Assembly: GCA_964229355.1 (NCBI GenBank)
Contig: CAXRDE010000025.1
Span: forward strand, 372,001 to 436,000
DNA: 64,000 nucleotides
Direction of reading: 5' to 3'
Source of the DNA: CAXRDE01 sp964229355
GTDB taxonomy: Bacteria; Cyanobacteriota; Sericytochromatia; UBA7694
The notes below the pieces were generated by a model. It was given only the letters and a program-made list of their open reading frames with translations. It had not been told where the DNA came from and searched no databases. The translations under genes were made by a program, and so were the position numbers. Positions 33,697-43,065 of this stretch are shown here, one piece after another; position 1 is the first letter of the stretch; every line of letters starts with the position of its first letter.

Positions 33697-35298
33697 ATGG
33701 TTTTTGTCTGGCTGTTTTTCATCATAATGCTAAGCATGATAAGCGGTATCTGCTTGCCCGATCGCCTCTGGAACCGTTGGCCCAAACCCGCCATTCACCT
33801 CATGACCGTGCAAACCCTCCTCACGTTATTTAGCGTGCTGGGCATGGTGCTTCAAAAGAGCTGGTTACACACTCCCCACACCCTGACTTTTTTGCATGTA
33901 CAGGGGCATCATCTGGGATTCTATTTAGATGGTCTGAGTCTCGTTCTATTGCTCCTGGTAAGCCTCATGGTAGCTCTCATTGGGCGTTTTTCTATTCGCT
34001 ATTTAGACGGGGATCCACAACAGGGACGCTTTATGAAGTGGCTACTTTTTACCGCAGCCACGGTGATGCTTTTTATTAGCAGCAATCATGTGGCCTTGTT
34101 TATGGGGGCCTGGATCAGCAGCAGCCTGGGACTACATCAATTGCTGCTGCACTACCAACACCGTCCCCAGGCCCGCCTGGCCGCCCGCAAAAAGTTTATG
34201 GTGAGTCGTCTGGGAGATGTGGCCTTGCTCATGGCCTTTGCACTGATCGTGCGGCACTTTCATCACTGGCATTACGCAGATATTTTTGCCCAAATCAGCC
34301 AAACCGCCTTTACCCCGTCACTGCAAGTCGCCAGCTTTTTACTGGTGCTGGGGGCCATGACCAAATCCGCTCAGTTTCCCATTCACAGTTGGCTTCCTGA
34401 GACCCTCGAAACCCCCACCCCGGTTTCAGCGCTCATGCATGCAGGCATTATTAACGCCGGGGGCTTTTTGATCTTGCGCTGGTCCCCGCTACTGGTGCAT
34501 TACCCGCTGGCTTTACTCACCCTGGCCTGGGTGGGGGGCTTTACCGCCCTGTTTGCCGTTCTGGTGATGCTGACCCAGACCAGTGTAAAAAAACGCCTTG
34601 CCTACTCCACCATTTCGCAAATGGGATTGATGATGCTGCAATGTGGTCTGGGTGCCTTTACCGCTGCCGCCCTCCACATCGTGGTGCACTCCCTGTACAA
34701 AGCCCACGCCTTTTTAAACGCGGGCAGTATTTTACAACACATGCAACAGGCTCGCCTCCGCAAGTCCGGACCGCCACGCAGCCTGGGCAATCTGGCCCTG
34801 GTGGGTGTCGCCCTGCTGATGGCAGGGGTCAGCAGTTTGGCTGCCTGGTGTTTACACATTCCCCTGTGGAGTAAGTCGGGTGGCCTGATTCTGCTCAGCT
34901 TGCTTAGCCTGGGCTGTACAGCCCTCGCCGTACACAGCTACGAACAATCTCGGCGCTTGTTTTACTTTACGCCTTTACTCAGCTTTGCCATGAGCTATAT
35001 CTACTTTTTGCTGCATCACAGCTTCGACAGTTTTTTGCACCCTATTTTCCCGAAATTGCATTTGCCTCGCCCGCTCGAAATCACCCTGGGGGTCTTACTT
35101 GTGTTGGCATTTTGGGGCATTTTGCTGCTTGAAAGAAACCTGCGCCGCTCCGCGCCTTCGGCCCGCCTGCACCGGTTATACATTTTGATTCGCAATGAAT
35201 TTTACGCAGACATTTATCTCAAGCGCCTCTCAGGCTGGGAGTTTGTCCCCAAACGCACGCGCCGCAAGTCCCCCAAAGGAGCAAAGTCGTCCCCATGA
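33697..35298 (+). CDS. dabB: DabB-type membrane subunit of an inorganic carbon transporter (first copy)
   Basis: 533 residues, AAGGAG 8-9 nt before the ATG. It belongs to the NuoL/MrpA proton-channel family, with about 14 membrane segments. Core motifs include FMGAWISSSLGLHQLLLHYQ, LGAMTKSAQFPIHSWLPET (the Lys-containing antiporter helix), TPVSALMHAGIINAGGFL and KKRLAYSTISQMGLM, plus the amphipathic end. Next to a DUF2309 protein it is the energy-coupling subunit of a DAB complex, which uses cation flux to drive CO2-to-bicarbonate conversion by DabA at the inner membrane. It overlaps dabA by ATGA, so subunits are made together. Confidence 0.88.
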   Translation: MVFVWLFFIIMLSMISGICLPDRLWNRWPKPAIHLMTVQTLLTLFSVLGMVLQKSWLHTPHTLTFLHVQGHHLGFYLDGLSLVLLLLVSLMVALIGRFSIRYLDGDPQQGRFMKWLLFTAATVMLFISSNHVALFMGAWISSSLGLHQLLLHYQHRPQARLAARKKFMVSRLGDVALLMAFALIVRHFHHWHYADIFAQISQTAFTPSLQVASFLLVLGAMTKSAQFPIHSWLPETLETPTPVSALMHAGIINAGGFLILRWSPLLVHYPLALLTLAWVGGFTALFAVLVMLTQTSVKKRLAYSTISQMGLMMLQCGLGAFTAAALHIVVHSLYKAHAFLNAGSILQHMQQARLRKSGPPRSLGNLALVGVALLMAGVSSLAAWCLHIPLWSKSGGLILLSLLSLGCTALAVHSYEQSRRLFYFTPLLSFAMSYIYFLLHHSFDSFLHPIFPKLHLPRPLEITLGVLLVLAFWGILLLERNLRRSAPSARLHRLYILIRNEFYADIYLKRLSGWEFVPKRTRRKSPKGAKSSP

Positions 35299-37646
35299 CA
35301 GAAGCCACCCACCCGACACTCAACACCGTCTGGCAAACCTTAAAAACCCGCATCGCTCCCGTGTGGCCCCTCGAAGACTATGTGGCCGTCAATCCGTTTA
35401 TGGGTCTCAGTCACCTTTCTTTTTTTGAAGCCCAGCAATTGCTCATGAAAATCGCCCACCAGGATATTCTTATGCCCTGGTCCCATTATCAGCAGGCCTA
35501 TGCCCGGGGCGATTTTACCCGCGAAGACCTGCAGAGCGTCTTACAGCACACTCCCTATGCGATCTCAGAAGAAGCGGTACTTCATGCCCTTCAAACCGGC
35601 ACAGACACCCCAGAAAAGACAAAGTATTACCGTCTGTCAGAATGGATCGACGCCCAACACGGCACCTATTGGGAGATGCTGGTGCAGGACGAAATCACCC
35701 GTTACTGTGCTGCCCACTATGATGAAGGGTTTGCCCACTGGGCTTCGCCCTGGCAGCATTTGTCGCTGTATCAGGCCTGGAAAATCCAGGCTCGCCATGA
35801 TAAACGCCTTGAGAAACTGGGCTTTCATGGGCTCAACGCCTATCTGAGCCGCCTACCCGAGGAACCCTTTGAAGCCCTGGAAAACGTACTGCAGCAAATG
35901 CAGGTGCCCCCGGAAGAATGGGAAGACATGCTTTATGCCTATCTGTTGAGCATGAATGGCTGGGCCGCCTGGATTCAATACCGGCAACGGATGCAATCCA
36001 GCACCGATAAAGCCCTGATGGGCCTGTTGGCCATGCGCTTAATTTACGAATGGGCCCTCTGGAAACACAGTCCTTATCCCCATTGGCAGGCCTTTCAGGC
36101 CGATGTGGCCCATACCATTCCCGCAGCCCCGGATCATGCCACTCACCCCCAGGCCCGCTACCTCTGTCAACAGGCCTTAGAGCAAGCCTATCAACGCGGT
36201 CTCTGGCAGCAATGGCGAGCCTCAGAAGCACAGCCCCTCCCCCAGTCTCTAACCGCACACTTCAGCGCCCAGGTCTTTTTCTGCATTGACGTGCGCTCCG
36301 AACGTATTCGGCGTCACATCGAGCACGTGGATCCCAGCGTAGCGGCCCTCGGTTGTGCCGGATTTTTTGGCATGCCCATGGCTTTACGTGCCCCCGGAGA
36401 TCTGGAGTTTGTCAAACACTGTCCAGCTCCAGCCACCCCCGCCTATACCCTGGAAGCGCAAAACACCAGCGCCTGGCCCGCTCGCCTGCGCCTGTTTTAT
36501 AAAATCTGGAAGCAGTTTAAGTCCTCCGCGGTGTCTTCGTTTGGCTTTATCGAAATCTTTGGCCTGGGTTATTTAATTCCCTTGTTGGCCAATACCTTTC
36601 GCAGGTACGTGCTCCCCCCCACCATCACAAGCCCTGATTTGTCAGAGCTGGATCTCAACACACACATCGATCTCGCCGAAAACCTGCTCAAACAGCTCAG
36701 TCTGACCCAGGGGCTTTCTCCATTGGTGATGCTGTGTGGGCACGGCAGCACCGTCCAAAACACGCCGCACCAGGCCGCCTATGATTGCGGCGCCTGCTGT
36801 GGACACTCCGGCGCTCCCAATGCCCTGATGGCCGTCAATATTCTCAACCGCGCTGACGTGCGTGAAGGACTCCGTGAACGGGGTATTGAAGTGCCCCCCA
36901 GCACCCATTTTTTGGCCGGACTCCATGACACCACCCGCGATGAAGTTCACGTGCTGCGGGGCCAATACCCGGTACCCGAAAGCCACCAGGACGCTTTGCA
37001 AGCCCTGTTAAAAACCCTGCACACAGCCTGTAGCCACACCCGTGAAGAGCGCGCTCGCGTTTTGGGCACCACGCCCACCCACTTGCTCAAGCGCAGTGTG
37101 GATTGGTCTGAACAGCGTCCCGAATGGGGCCTGGCGGGCAACGCCGCCTTTTTGATCGGCAGTCGCCCCTGGACCACGGGACTGAATTTGGCAGGGCGCA
37201 GCTTTTTGCACCACTACGCGGCCGACCAGGACCCCACCGGCGAGGTTTTAACAGGGATATTGACAGCACCCGTGGTGGTGGCCACCTGGATAAACTTACA
37301 ATACTATGCCTCTAGCGTGACCCCTGAGCTATACTCCAGCGGCGATAAGGCCCTGCACCATGTGCTGGGGAATATGGGGGTAATTGAAGGCAATAGCGGT
37401 GACTTGCGAACCGGCTTGCCTTATCAGTCGGTACACAACGGCAAAAGCCTCATGTATGCCCCTTTGCGCTTAAGCGTTGTGGTGGAAGCCCCGCGCGAGC
37501 GCATTGCCACGATTCTGGCTCAGCAGCCCACTTTACAAGAGGGCCTGGAGCACGAATGGTTCTTTTTGTTTGCCTGGGAGCAGGGTGAGATTTACCGCTA
37601 TCACCGGTCAGGCTGGCTGCTCGAAAAAAGATACGCCACCTCTTGA
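35295..37646 (+). CDS. dabA: DabA (DUF2309), first copy
   Basis: 783 residues. DabA is the peripheral, beta-carbonic-anhydrase-like subunit that converts CO2 to bicarbonate vectorially. The zinc site pattern is intact: Cys330-x-Asp332 in FFCIDVRSERIRRHIE, His483 in LCGHGSTVQNTPH and Cys498 in YDCGACCGHSGAPNA. The His-to-Cys distance of 15 equals that of Halothiobacillus DabA (H524, C539). Other family marks are the N-terminal VAVNPFMGLSHLSFFEA and LLTGILTAP-like C-terminal core with LRTGLPYQSVH. The last 46 bp overlap the convergent GNAT gene. No carboxysome or RuBisCO gene is in view, so the role may be CO2/bicarbonate supply for anaplerosis. Confidence 0.92.
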   Translation: MTEATHPTLNTVWQTLKTRIAPVWPLEDYVAVNPFMGLSHLSFFEAQQLLMKIAHQDILMPWSHYQQAYARGDFTREDLQSVLQHTPYAISEEAVLHALQTGTDTPEKTKYYRLSEWIDAQHGTYWEMLVQDEITRYCAAHYDEGFAHWASPWQHLSLYQAWKIQARHDKRLEKLGFHGLNAYLSRLPEEPFEALENVLQQMQVPPEEWEDMLYAYLLSMNGWAAWIQYRQRMQSSTDKALMGLLAMRLIYEWALWKHSPYPHWQAFQADVAHTIPAAPDHATHPQARYLCQQALEQAYQRGLWQQWRASEAQPLPQSLTAHFSAQVFFCIDVRSERIRRHIEHVDPSVAALGCAGFFGMPMALRAPGDLEFVKHCPAPATPAYTLEAQNTSAWPARLRLFYKIWKQFKSSAVSSFGFIEIFGLGYLIPLLANTFRRYVLPPTITSPDLSELDLNTHIDLAENLLKQLSLTQGLSPLVMLCGHGSTVQNTPHQAAYDCGACCGHSGAPNALMAVNILNRADVREGLRERGIEVPPSTHFLAGLHDTTRDEVHVLRGQYPVPESHQDALQALLKTLHTACSHTREERARVLGTTPTHLLKRSVDWSEQRPEWGLAGNAAFLIGSRPWTTGLNLAGRSFLHHYAADQDPTGEVLTGILTAPVVVATWINLQYYASSVTPELYSSGDKALHHVLGNMGVIEGNSGDLRTGLPYQSVHNGKSLMYAPLRLSVVVEAPRERIATILAQQPTLQEGLEHEWFFLFAWEQGEIYRYHRSGWLLEKRYATS

Positions 37647-38140
37647 AAGGCCAGGGGAGGATCCCCAATCTGAATCTCGCTCTGCGCAGCCCAGACCCCG
37701 CCCATTTTTTCGTAAAAGGCCCGTGCCTTGAGGTTGGTTTCTAGCACCCAGACCCAGTGTCGCTCAAAGCCTCTCGCCGCGAGTTCGGTACGCATCTGTT
37801 CAAACAACAAGCGTCCCAGGCCCTGGCCAAAAGCCTCGGGCATCAGATACAAAGCATAAATTTCCCCCGGGGCTTGCCGTTGCCATTCCCCACGGGTCGG
37901 CCCACCAGACACAAAGCCACACACCTGCCCCTGCACTTCAGCCACCCAAATGCTGCCCGGTTCATGCTGTTCCAGCCATTCTGACCACTGGGCAATGCGC
38001 ACATCCACCGGACGCGAAGCAATCGCTTCCGGGGGCATTAACTCACGATAAGCGGCAGCCCAACTGTTCACATGCACCTGAGCAATGCCCGGTGCATCAG
38101 CCAATGTAGCCGGGCGCAAAAAAGCAGATGAAGTATTCAA
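37601..38140 (-). CDS. GNAT-family N-acetyltransferase
   Basis: 179 residues from a TTG at 38140. This start is chosen because AGGA (38152-38149) lies 8 nt upstream; another TTG at 38170 has no site. GNAT features are FLRPATLADAPGIAQVHVNSW, a central strand VAEVQGQVCGFV, the acetyl-CoA loop YLMPEAFGQGLGRLLFEQM and LETNLKARAFYEKMGG. The substrate is unknown. Its 3' end overlaps the dabA end by 46 bp, tail to tail, so either transcript could act as antisense to the other. It divides the two Dab pairs. Confidence 0.88.
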   Translation of the reverse strand: MNTSSAFLRPATLADAPGIAQVHVNSWAAAYRELMPPEAIASRPVDVRIAQWSEWLEQHEPGSIWVAEVQGQVCGFVSGGPTRGEWQRQAPGEIYALYLMPEAFGQGLGRLLFEQMRTELAARGFERHWVWVLETNLKARAFYEKMGGVWAAQSEIQIGDPPLAFQEVAYLFSSSQPDR

Positions 38141-38254
38141 GGGAAAAATCCTTTCTGATGGGTAAAACAATATTTCTTAAATAAACATTCTTTTTATAAA
38201 TAAAAAACCGAATTATTCATTTTCTTTTTCAAGGTTTTTTATCCCAAAACCATA

Positions 38255-38282
38255 TTCAAAGTGTAAGAGAGGGTGCTAGACT
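38255..38282 (+). promoter_or_regulatory. Candidate promoter of the second Dab pair
   Basis: TTCAAA (38255-38260), 16 bp, then TAGACT (38277-38282) with an upstream TGC making an extended -10. It sits at the end of an AT-rich stretch (about 38165-38255) that contains many A and T runs and could act as an UP element. The predicted start leaves a leader of about 24 nt. Confidence 0.3.
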
Positions 38283-38312
38283 TTGGCATCACTTTTCCCT
38301 GATTGGGTCACC

Positions 38313-40979
38313 ATGACTTGCTCCACCCGATTGTCTGAAGATATCGCCTGGGTGCGCCGCCACCTACCGCACCAGGGGCCACTGCAATACTTTGTCCATC
38401 ATAACCCACTGGAGGCGTTTACGTCCTATCCCTTTGCAGAAGCCTGTGCCATTGCAAGCCAGTTGTATCATGGGCAATGTTTTCTCAGTCAGAGTGACTA
38501 CCTTCACCACTTAAAAACACAGCGCATTCACCCCAGAGCTTTGCAACAGGTCATTCAAAAGGCATTTCCTCAGGCCAGCACCGAAGCCCAACAGGCTATT
38601 TTTGCCTTTTTAAGTGACCCACCTCGACTTAAAAACCCTGCTGCGATTCACAAAGCCCTCCAACATCAACAAACCCAGATCCCCGCCTTGCGCCAGTGGC
38701 TGCCCTGGCTGGCTGCACAGGCACCAACCCTTCCTACCCCCTGGAAAACCTATGTCTTTCCCACCCATGGGGCATTGCTACAAAAACACCACGGCATCCA
38801 CCTCGATGATATCCTGCATCCCCTGCTTGCCAAACTTTTTAGCACCTATAGCGATCCCGGCAATGCTTACTGGCGCAACGAGAAAGCCACACAGGGCCTG
38901 TGGACAACGTTTTGCGCCCTTTATCAACAGGGGTTTTGCTTAGAAAACCGCTGGGCTCAGGCCATTCACCAACACCTTCAGCAAACCCCACATTTTGCCA
39001 CTCACCCTGAAGCCATCGCCGCTTATCTCACTGCCCTGGGCGTTCCCGCCAGTGCATACCGCCCTTATTTACTCAACCTCTGTCTGCGTATCAAAGGCTG
39101 GGCCAGTCTTTTTCACACCTTAGAAGCCCATCCCGAGCAAAAACTGGACACCACCCCCTACGATTTTGACGCTTTTTTGCGGGTTTTATTATGTTTCGAA
39201 GCAGTAATTGTGCCACAGGTTATGCCTGCCTCTGAAAACCTTTCTCTGGAAGCTTATGCCCGAGAGCAAGAGGCCGAAGCTCAGGCTCACTACACTCTCG
39301 AATACCAGTGGAGCGCGCTGCACTATACACTCCATCAGAGTGGTCCCGATCCGCTCCCCTGGCAAGCCCCCGAAATTTTTCAGTACCTTCCTCAGCTTCA
39401 CGATGACGCCCGCCGTCTGCTGTACCAACAGGCCTTAGAAGCCACCTACACAAACCGCACCTTACACACCCTCCAAAACCATACCGTTCCGCCCTCGCCC
39501 TTAGCCCAGGTGCAATACATCACCTGCCTGGATGATCGAGAAGAGTCCTTGCGTCGGCACCTGGAACAGCAAGCCCCCCATTGCCAAACCTTTGGGGTGG
39601 CAGGACATTTTGAAATGAACATGCACTTTCAAGGTTTTGAAGAAATTCGAGCCCGCCGATTGTGCCCGGGTCATGAGGGCACCTTTCGGGTTACCCAGGT
39701 TGTTGCTGAAGAAGCCGATGCAAAAGAACCCTGGCGTCAGCGTTACGCCCGTCTCTATCGTTTTTTCACGTGGCATTCTCGGGTCTCTTTTTTGGCCTGG
39801 ATACTGACCCCACTCACCGGTTTTTGGGCGATCTTTCCCATGCTGCTTAAATTGTTTTTTCCGGCCACCGATTTGCGCTGGCGGCAGGCCATTCATCAAG
39901 CTTTTAGCCCAGATTCTCGCCGCTTACGGGATCTGGTCTTTCACGATGAAGACAATCCCGCAGGTCTAAGTTATGCTCAGGGCGCTGAAAAGGTGGCCCA
40001 GTTACTCAAAAGCATTGGTCTTACCTCCCATTTTGCGCCCCTGGTGTGCGTGGTGGGTCACGGCTCTTCAAGCCTCAATAACCCCCACGAGTATGGCTAC
40101 AATTGTGGAGCCTGTGGGGGCGGTAAGGGAGAAGCCAATGCCAGAGTCTTTGCTCAAATCGCCAACCATCCGACCGTTCGTGAACTGCTGGCTCAGCATC
40201 ACCAGCTGCAGATTCCCGCTGAAACCCGCTTTGTGGCTGGCTACCATGACACCTGTCGAGATACCCTGCTCTGGCACGCCGAAGCGCTCTCCCCCACACA
40301 AGAGGCTATTTTTACTGATTTTCAAAGGCAGGTCGAGCGGGCCCTGGAACACAATATTTTGGAGCGCAGTCAGGCCTTTCATAATCTACCGGCTCATCTT
40401 TCCACAGCCCAACGCATACAGCAGGTACGAATACGGGCCAACGTCCTGCGCGAAGCACGCCCCGAGTATAACCATGCCACCAATGCCCTGTGCATCATCG
40501 GCCGACGGCAGCTGACCCGTGGGCTGTCCCTGCAACGGGAAGCCTTTTTATGTTCCTATGATCCGCGCCAGGATCCCGACGGGCACATCCTGAGCCGCCT
40601 TTTTGCGGCTGTGGTGCCGGTGTGTCTGGGCATTAATTTAGAGTATTACTTCAGCACCACCGATAACGAAATCTTTGGCAGCGGCTCAAAACTCAATCAC
40701 AACCTCGTCAGTTATTATGGCGTCATGAGCGGTTTTGCCAGCGATATTCGCCTGGGGCTCTCGCGACAGATGGTTGAAATCCACATCCCCAAACGCATGC
40801 TTTTTTTGGTGGAACAGTCCCCGCAATGCTGTGAACAGATTTTACAGGCCAACCCCGGTCTATACACCTTGTTTTATCATCACTGGGCTTTTCTCTACCT
40901 CTGGCACAAGGGCCAATACTATCATTTTGAGCAGGGTCATTTTCTGACCGTGACGCTCCCTGAGACGGTGCACCCATGA
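38313..40979 (+). CDS. dabA: DabA (DUF2309), second divergent copy
   Basis: 888 residues from ATG 38313; a TTG at 38283 is possible but the family N-terminus (EDIAWVRRHLPHQGPLQYFVHHNPLEAF) fits the ATG. The zinc-site pattern is again complete: Cys405-x-Asp407 in CLDDREESLRRHLEQ, His583 in VVGHGSSSLNNPHEYG and Cys598 in YNCGACGGGKGEANAR, with the same 15-residue spacing. It is about 100 residues longer than the first copy and diverges strongly (FVHHNP versus FVAVNP near the start), so the two are old paralogues or separately acquired. A membrane-proximal hydrophobic stretch (SFLAWILTPLTGFWAIFPMLLKLFF) is present in the middle. It ends in an ATGA overlap with dabB. Confidence 0.92.
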   Translation: MTCSTRLSEDIAWVRRHLPHQGPLQYFVHHNPLEAFTSYPFAEACAIASQLYHGQCFLSQSDYLHHLKTQRIHPRALQQVIQKAFPQASTEAQQAIFAFLSDPPRLKNPAAIHKALQHQQTQIPALRQWLPWLAAQAPTLPTPWKTYVFPTHGALLQKHHGIHLDDILHPLLAKLFSTYSDPGNAYWRNEKATQGLWTTFCALYQQGFCLENRWAQAIHQHLQQTPHFATHPEAIAAYLTALGVPASAYRPYLLNLCLRIKGWASLFHTLEAHPEQKLDTTPYDFDAFLRVLLCFEAVIVPQVMPASENLSLEAYAREQEAEAQAHYTLEYQWSALHYTLHQSGPDPLPWQAPEIFQYLPQLHDDARRLLYQQALEATYTNRTLHTLQNHTVPPSPLAQVQYITCLDDREESLRRHLEQQAPHCQTFGVAGHFEMNMHFQGFEEIRARRLCPGHEGTFRVTQVVAEEADAKEPWRQRYARLYRFFTWHSRVSFLAWILTPLTGFWAIFPMLLKLFFPATDLRWRQAIHQAFSPDSRRLRDLVFHDEDNPAGLSYAQGAEKVAQLLKSIGLTSHFAPLVCVVGHGSSSLNNPHEYGYNCGACGGGKGEANARVFAQIANHPTVRELLAQHHQLQIPAETRFVAGYHDTCRDTLLWHAEALSPTQEAIFTDFQRQVERALEHNILERSQAFHNLPAHLSTAQRIQQVRIRANVLREARPEYNHATNALCIIGRRQLTRGLSLQREAFLCSYDPRQDPDGHILSRLFAAVVPVCLGINLEYYFSTTDNEIFGSGSKLNHNLVSYYGVMSGFASDIRLGLSRQMVEIHIPKRMLFLVEQSPQCCEQILQANPGLYTLFYHHWAFLYLWHKGQYYHFEQGHFLTVTLPETVHP

Positions 40980-42832
40980 GCGCGCTCCTGGAAGTCTGGC
41001 TCCCCACCTGCCTGGCGCTTTTTTTGCTTTTGCCCGCAGGGCTCTTTGCACTGACCCTGGGTTTAAAAATCACCCTGGCACCGCCCTATGCACCGCTGCT
41101 CGCCCGTTGGGGCCCCTGTGTACAGGCCCTACTCCTGGGCAACGCCCTTCTGTTAACCCTCACCCAGACGGTGTATCAGGGTCAGCTCTTTACCTGGTTT
41201 CAGCACCATCACCCTTATGCCTATACGGTACATATGGAGCCCTTCGTGGGCGCATTTTTAATACTGGTGGCCCTTTTAAGCGGTATTATCAGCTATTTTT
41301 CCCACAATTATCTGGCCCATGAAGCGGGTTACTACAAGTTTTTTCTCAATTTCTACCTGATGCAATTTGCCCTCTATAGCTTCTTGTTGAGCGATAATCT
41401 GTTCTTTTTGCTCATGGCCTGGGAACTCCTGGGGCTCAGCTCTGTGTTTTTGGTGTCTTTTTATCAAAATGCCCACAAAACCGCTCACAACGCTCTGTTT
41501 GTGCTCAGCATTTACAAATACTGCGACTTTTTTCTGATTGCAGCTCTGTTTTTTCACCCTCAATCCCTGCTGTTTCTCACCTTGCTCTGGCTCGCCAGCC
41601 TCGGCAAATCCGGTCAATTTCCGTTTTCACGCTGGCTGCCCCGTGCCATGGAAGGCCCCACCACCTCCAGCGCTATTTTTTATGGTGCCCTGTCCATTCA
41701 CGCCGGTCTCTTGCTTTTGCTAAAGTTTCGTCACGGTTTTGCCCTGTACCCCACTTTAAATGCCATCATCGGCGCAATGGGGCTGTTGACAGCCTGTTAC
41801 GCTCTCCTCAAAAGCCGTGTGCAAAGTGACGTCAAAGCCACACTGGCCTATGCCACCGTGGCCCAGGTGGGGTTTATGTACCTGGAGTTTGCGCTGGGGT
41901 ATTACACCTGGGTGGTCTTACACATGTACGGCAACGCCATGCTCAGAAGTTATCAATTTCTGCGCAGCCCTTCCAATATCCATCAATTCCATGAACTGGA
42001 GCGCCTACACCATGAGCCCTTTCCCACACCCGGTCGCGGGTATCAGTGGATTTCATCGCGTCTGCGCTTTAGCTTCTATACCGTGGTCTACCACAATTTT
42101 GGCTTAACCCTGTTTTGGCAAAAGCTGGCCCAACCGCTTCAGGCCCTGCATGCGTGGGTTTTGCATCCGCTCCCTCGGCCCGTGCATTTGCTGTGGCTTA
42201 CAAGCTGGGGACTATTGGCCGTATTGCACAAGCTCCCCGGCCTCGCTGCGTTGGGCCTGATAAGCGCTTTGTTTTACAGCCTGCGCAGCTTAAAGCATCA
42301 CACCCTCGCCCACAATCTAAAGGCCCTTAGCGTAAGCTATGGGTACCTATCTTTTGTGGCTTTACTGTGGCTTGAGGGCTCTGCCTTTGTGGATGCCATC
42401 GCATACTTCGGCATCAATATCGTGTCGCTGGGACTGCTCCACCTGTTTTGTCATTTTCTGACCCGCCGCCTGGAAATCTCCGATATTCGCAGCTATCTGG
42501 GTCTGGGGCAGCGCTACCCCTATATGAATATGCTGGCCATGGCCATTCTGTTGTTGGCGACCTTTACACCTGGCTTTGCCAGCTTCGTTATCTTTGATCT
42601 TGTACTGAGCGCTTTGTTTCACACCTCAAAAGCCCTGGGGCTGGTCTTTTTAGCCCTTCATTTGCTGAATACTTACGCCACCTTTGCCCTGGTGTTTAAA
42701 CTGATGTTTGGTGAACCGCCGGGGGCCAGTCAGGAATGGCCGGATTTTACGCGCAGAGAACGGCTAAAACTGCTGGCACTGATTTTGCCGATGATCGTGT
42801 TCGGCATTTTACCCATGTTGCTTTATCGCTAA
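40976..42832 (+). CDS. dabB: DabB-type membrane subunit (second copy)
   Basis: 618 residues, starting in the ATGA overlap with dabA. It is a NuoL-like polytopic protein with about 15-16 membrane segments. Motifs include FFLLMAWELLGLSSVFLVSFY, LASLGKSGQFPFSRWLPRAMEGPTTSSAIFYG (the Lys helix) and KATLAYATVAQVGFMYLEF. It is 85 residues longer than the first DabB and carries an extra loop (about 325-390) and additional C-terminal helices. Its order after dabA is the reverse of the first pair. No terminator hairpin is seen in the 230 bp before the suf regulator. Confidence 0.86.
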   Translation: MSALLEVWLPTCLALFLLLPAGLFALTLGLKITLAPPYAPLLARWGPCVQALLLGNALLLTLTQTVYQGQLFTWFQHHHPYAYTVHMEPFVGAFLILVALLSGIISYFSHNYLAHEAGYYKFFLNFYLMQFALYSFLLSDNLFFLLMAWELLGLSSVFLVSFYQNAHKTAHNALFVLSIYKYCDFFLIAALFFHPQSLLFLTLLWLASLGKSGQFPFSRWLPRAMEGPTTSSAIFYGALSIHAGLLLLLKFRHGFALYPTLNAIIGAMGLLTACYALLKSRVQSDVKATLAYATVAQVGFMYLEFALGYYTWVVLHMYGNAMLRSYQFLRSPSNIHQFHELERLHHEPFPTPGRGYQWISSRLRFSFYTVVYHNFGLTLFWQKLAQPLQALHAWVLHPLPRPVHLLWLTSWGLLAVLHKLPGLAALGLISALFYSLRSLKHHTLAHNLKALSVSYGYLSFVALLWLEGSAFVDAIAYFGINIVSLGLLHLFCHFLTRRLEISDIRSYLGLGQRYPYMNMLAMAILLLATFTPGFASFVIFDLVLSALFHTSKALGLVFLALHLLNTYATFALVFKLMFGEPPGASQEWPDFTRRERLKLLALILPMIVFGILPMLLYR

Positions 42833-42971
42833 GGGGGCTTGCAAAGATTAAGCTCAGGTAAAGAATGAATTACCGATTTAGCAGATACTCTTCAGCAAAA
42901 CAGGATTTTTCGAGGCAACTATTTTCAGTAAAACCTGGTAAAACGCCTTTTAAACCCTCTGTTATACATAT

Positions 42972-43034
42972 CCGATAAAAACATCGGGAATTAAACCGGA
43001 AAAACTTGTCGGGATTATGGTCAGCTGTTACACT
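42972..43034 (+). promoter_or_regulatory. suf operon promoter and candidate operators
   Basis: TTGTCG (43006-43011), a 17-bp spacer and TACACT (43029-43034) form a good sigma-70 promoter with a leader of about 25 nt to ATG 43066. Upstream is CCGAT (42972-42976), 6 bp, ATCGG (42983-42987), and TCGGGA recurs at 42984-42989 and 43009-43014, the second copy overlapping the -35. These repeats are plausible sites for the Rrf2 protein encoded just downstream. They do not match the cyanobacterial SufR box CAAC-N6-GTTG. Confidence 0.55.
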
Positions 43035-43065
43035 AAAGACAGAACAAGCTTAGATGGTAGGGCCT

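Noticed and set aside
33573..33794. N-terminal extension of the winged-HTH regulator
   Set aside because: It would span the dabB promoter and start; its translation is basic and Cys-rich with no domain, and a -10 box for the short form lies inside it.
42833..43065. Gap between dabB and the suf regulator examined for a small gene, RNA or riboswitch
   Set aside because: Only the suf promoter and short repeats were found; no open frame with a ribosome site and no strong hairpin was seen.
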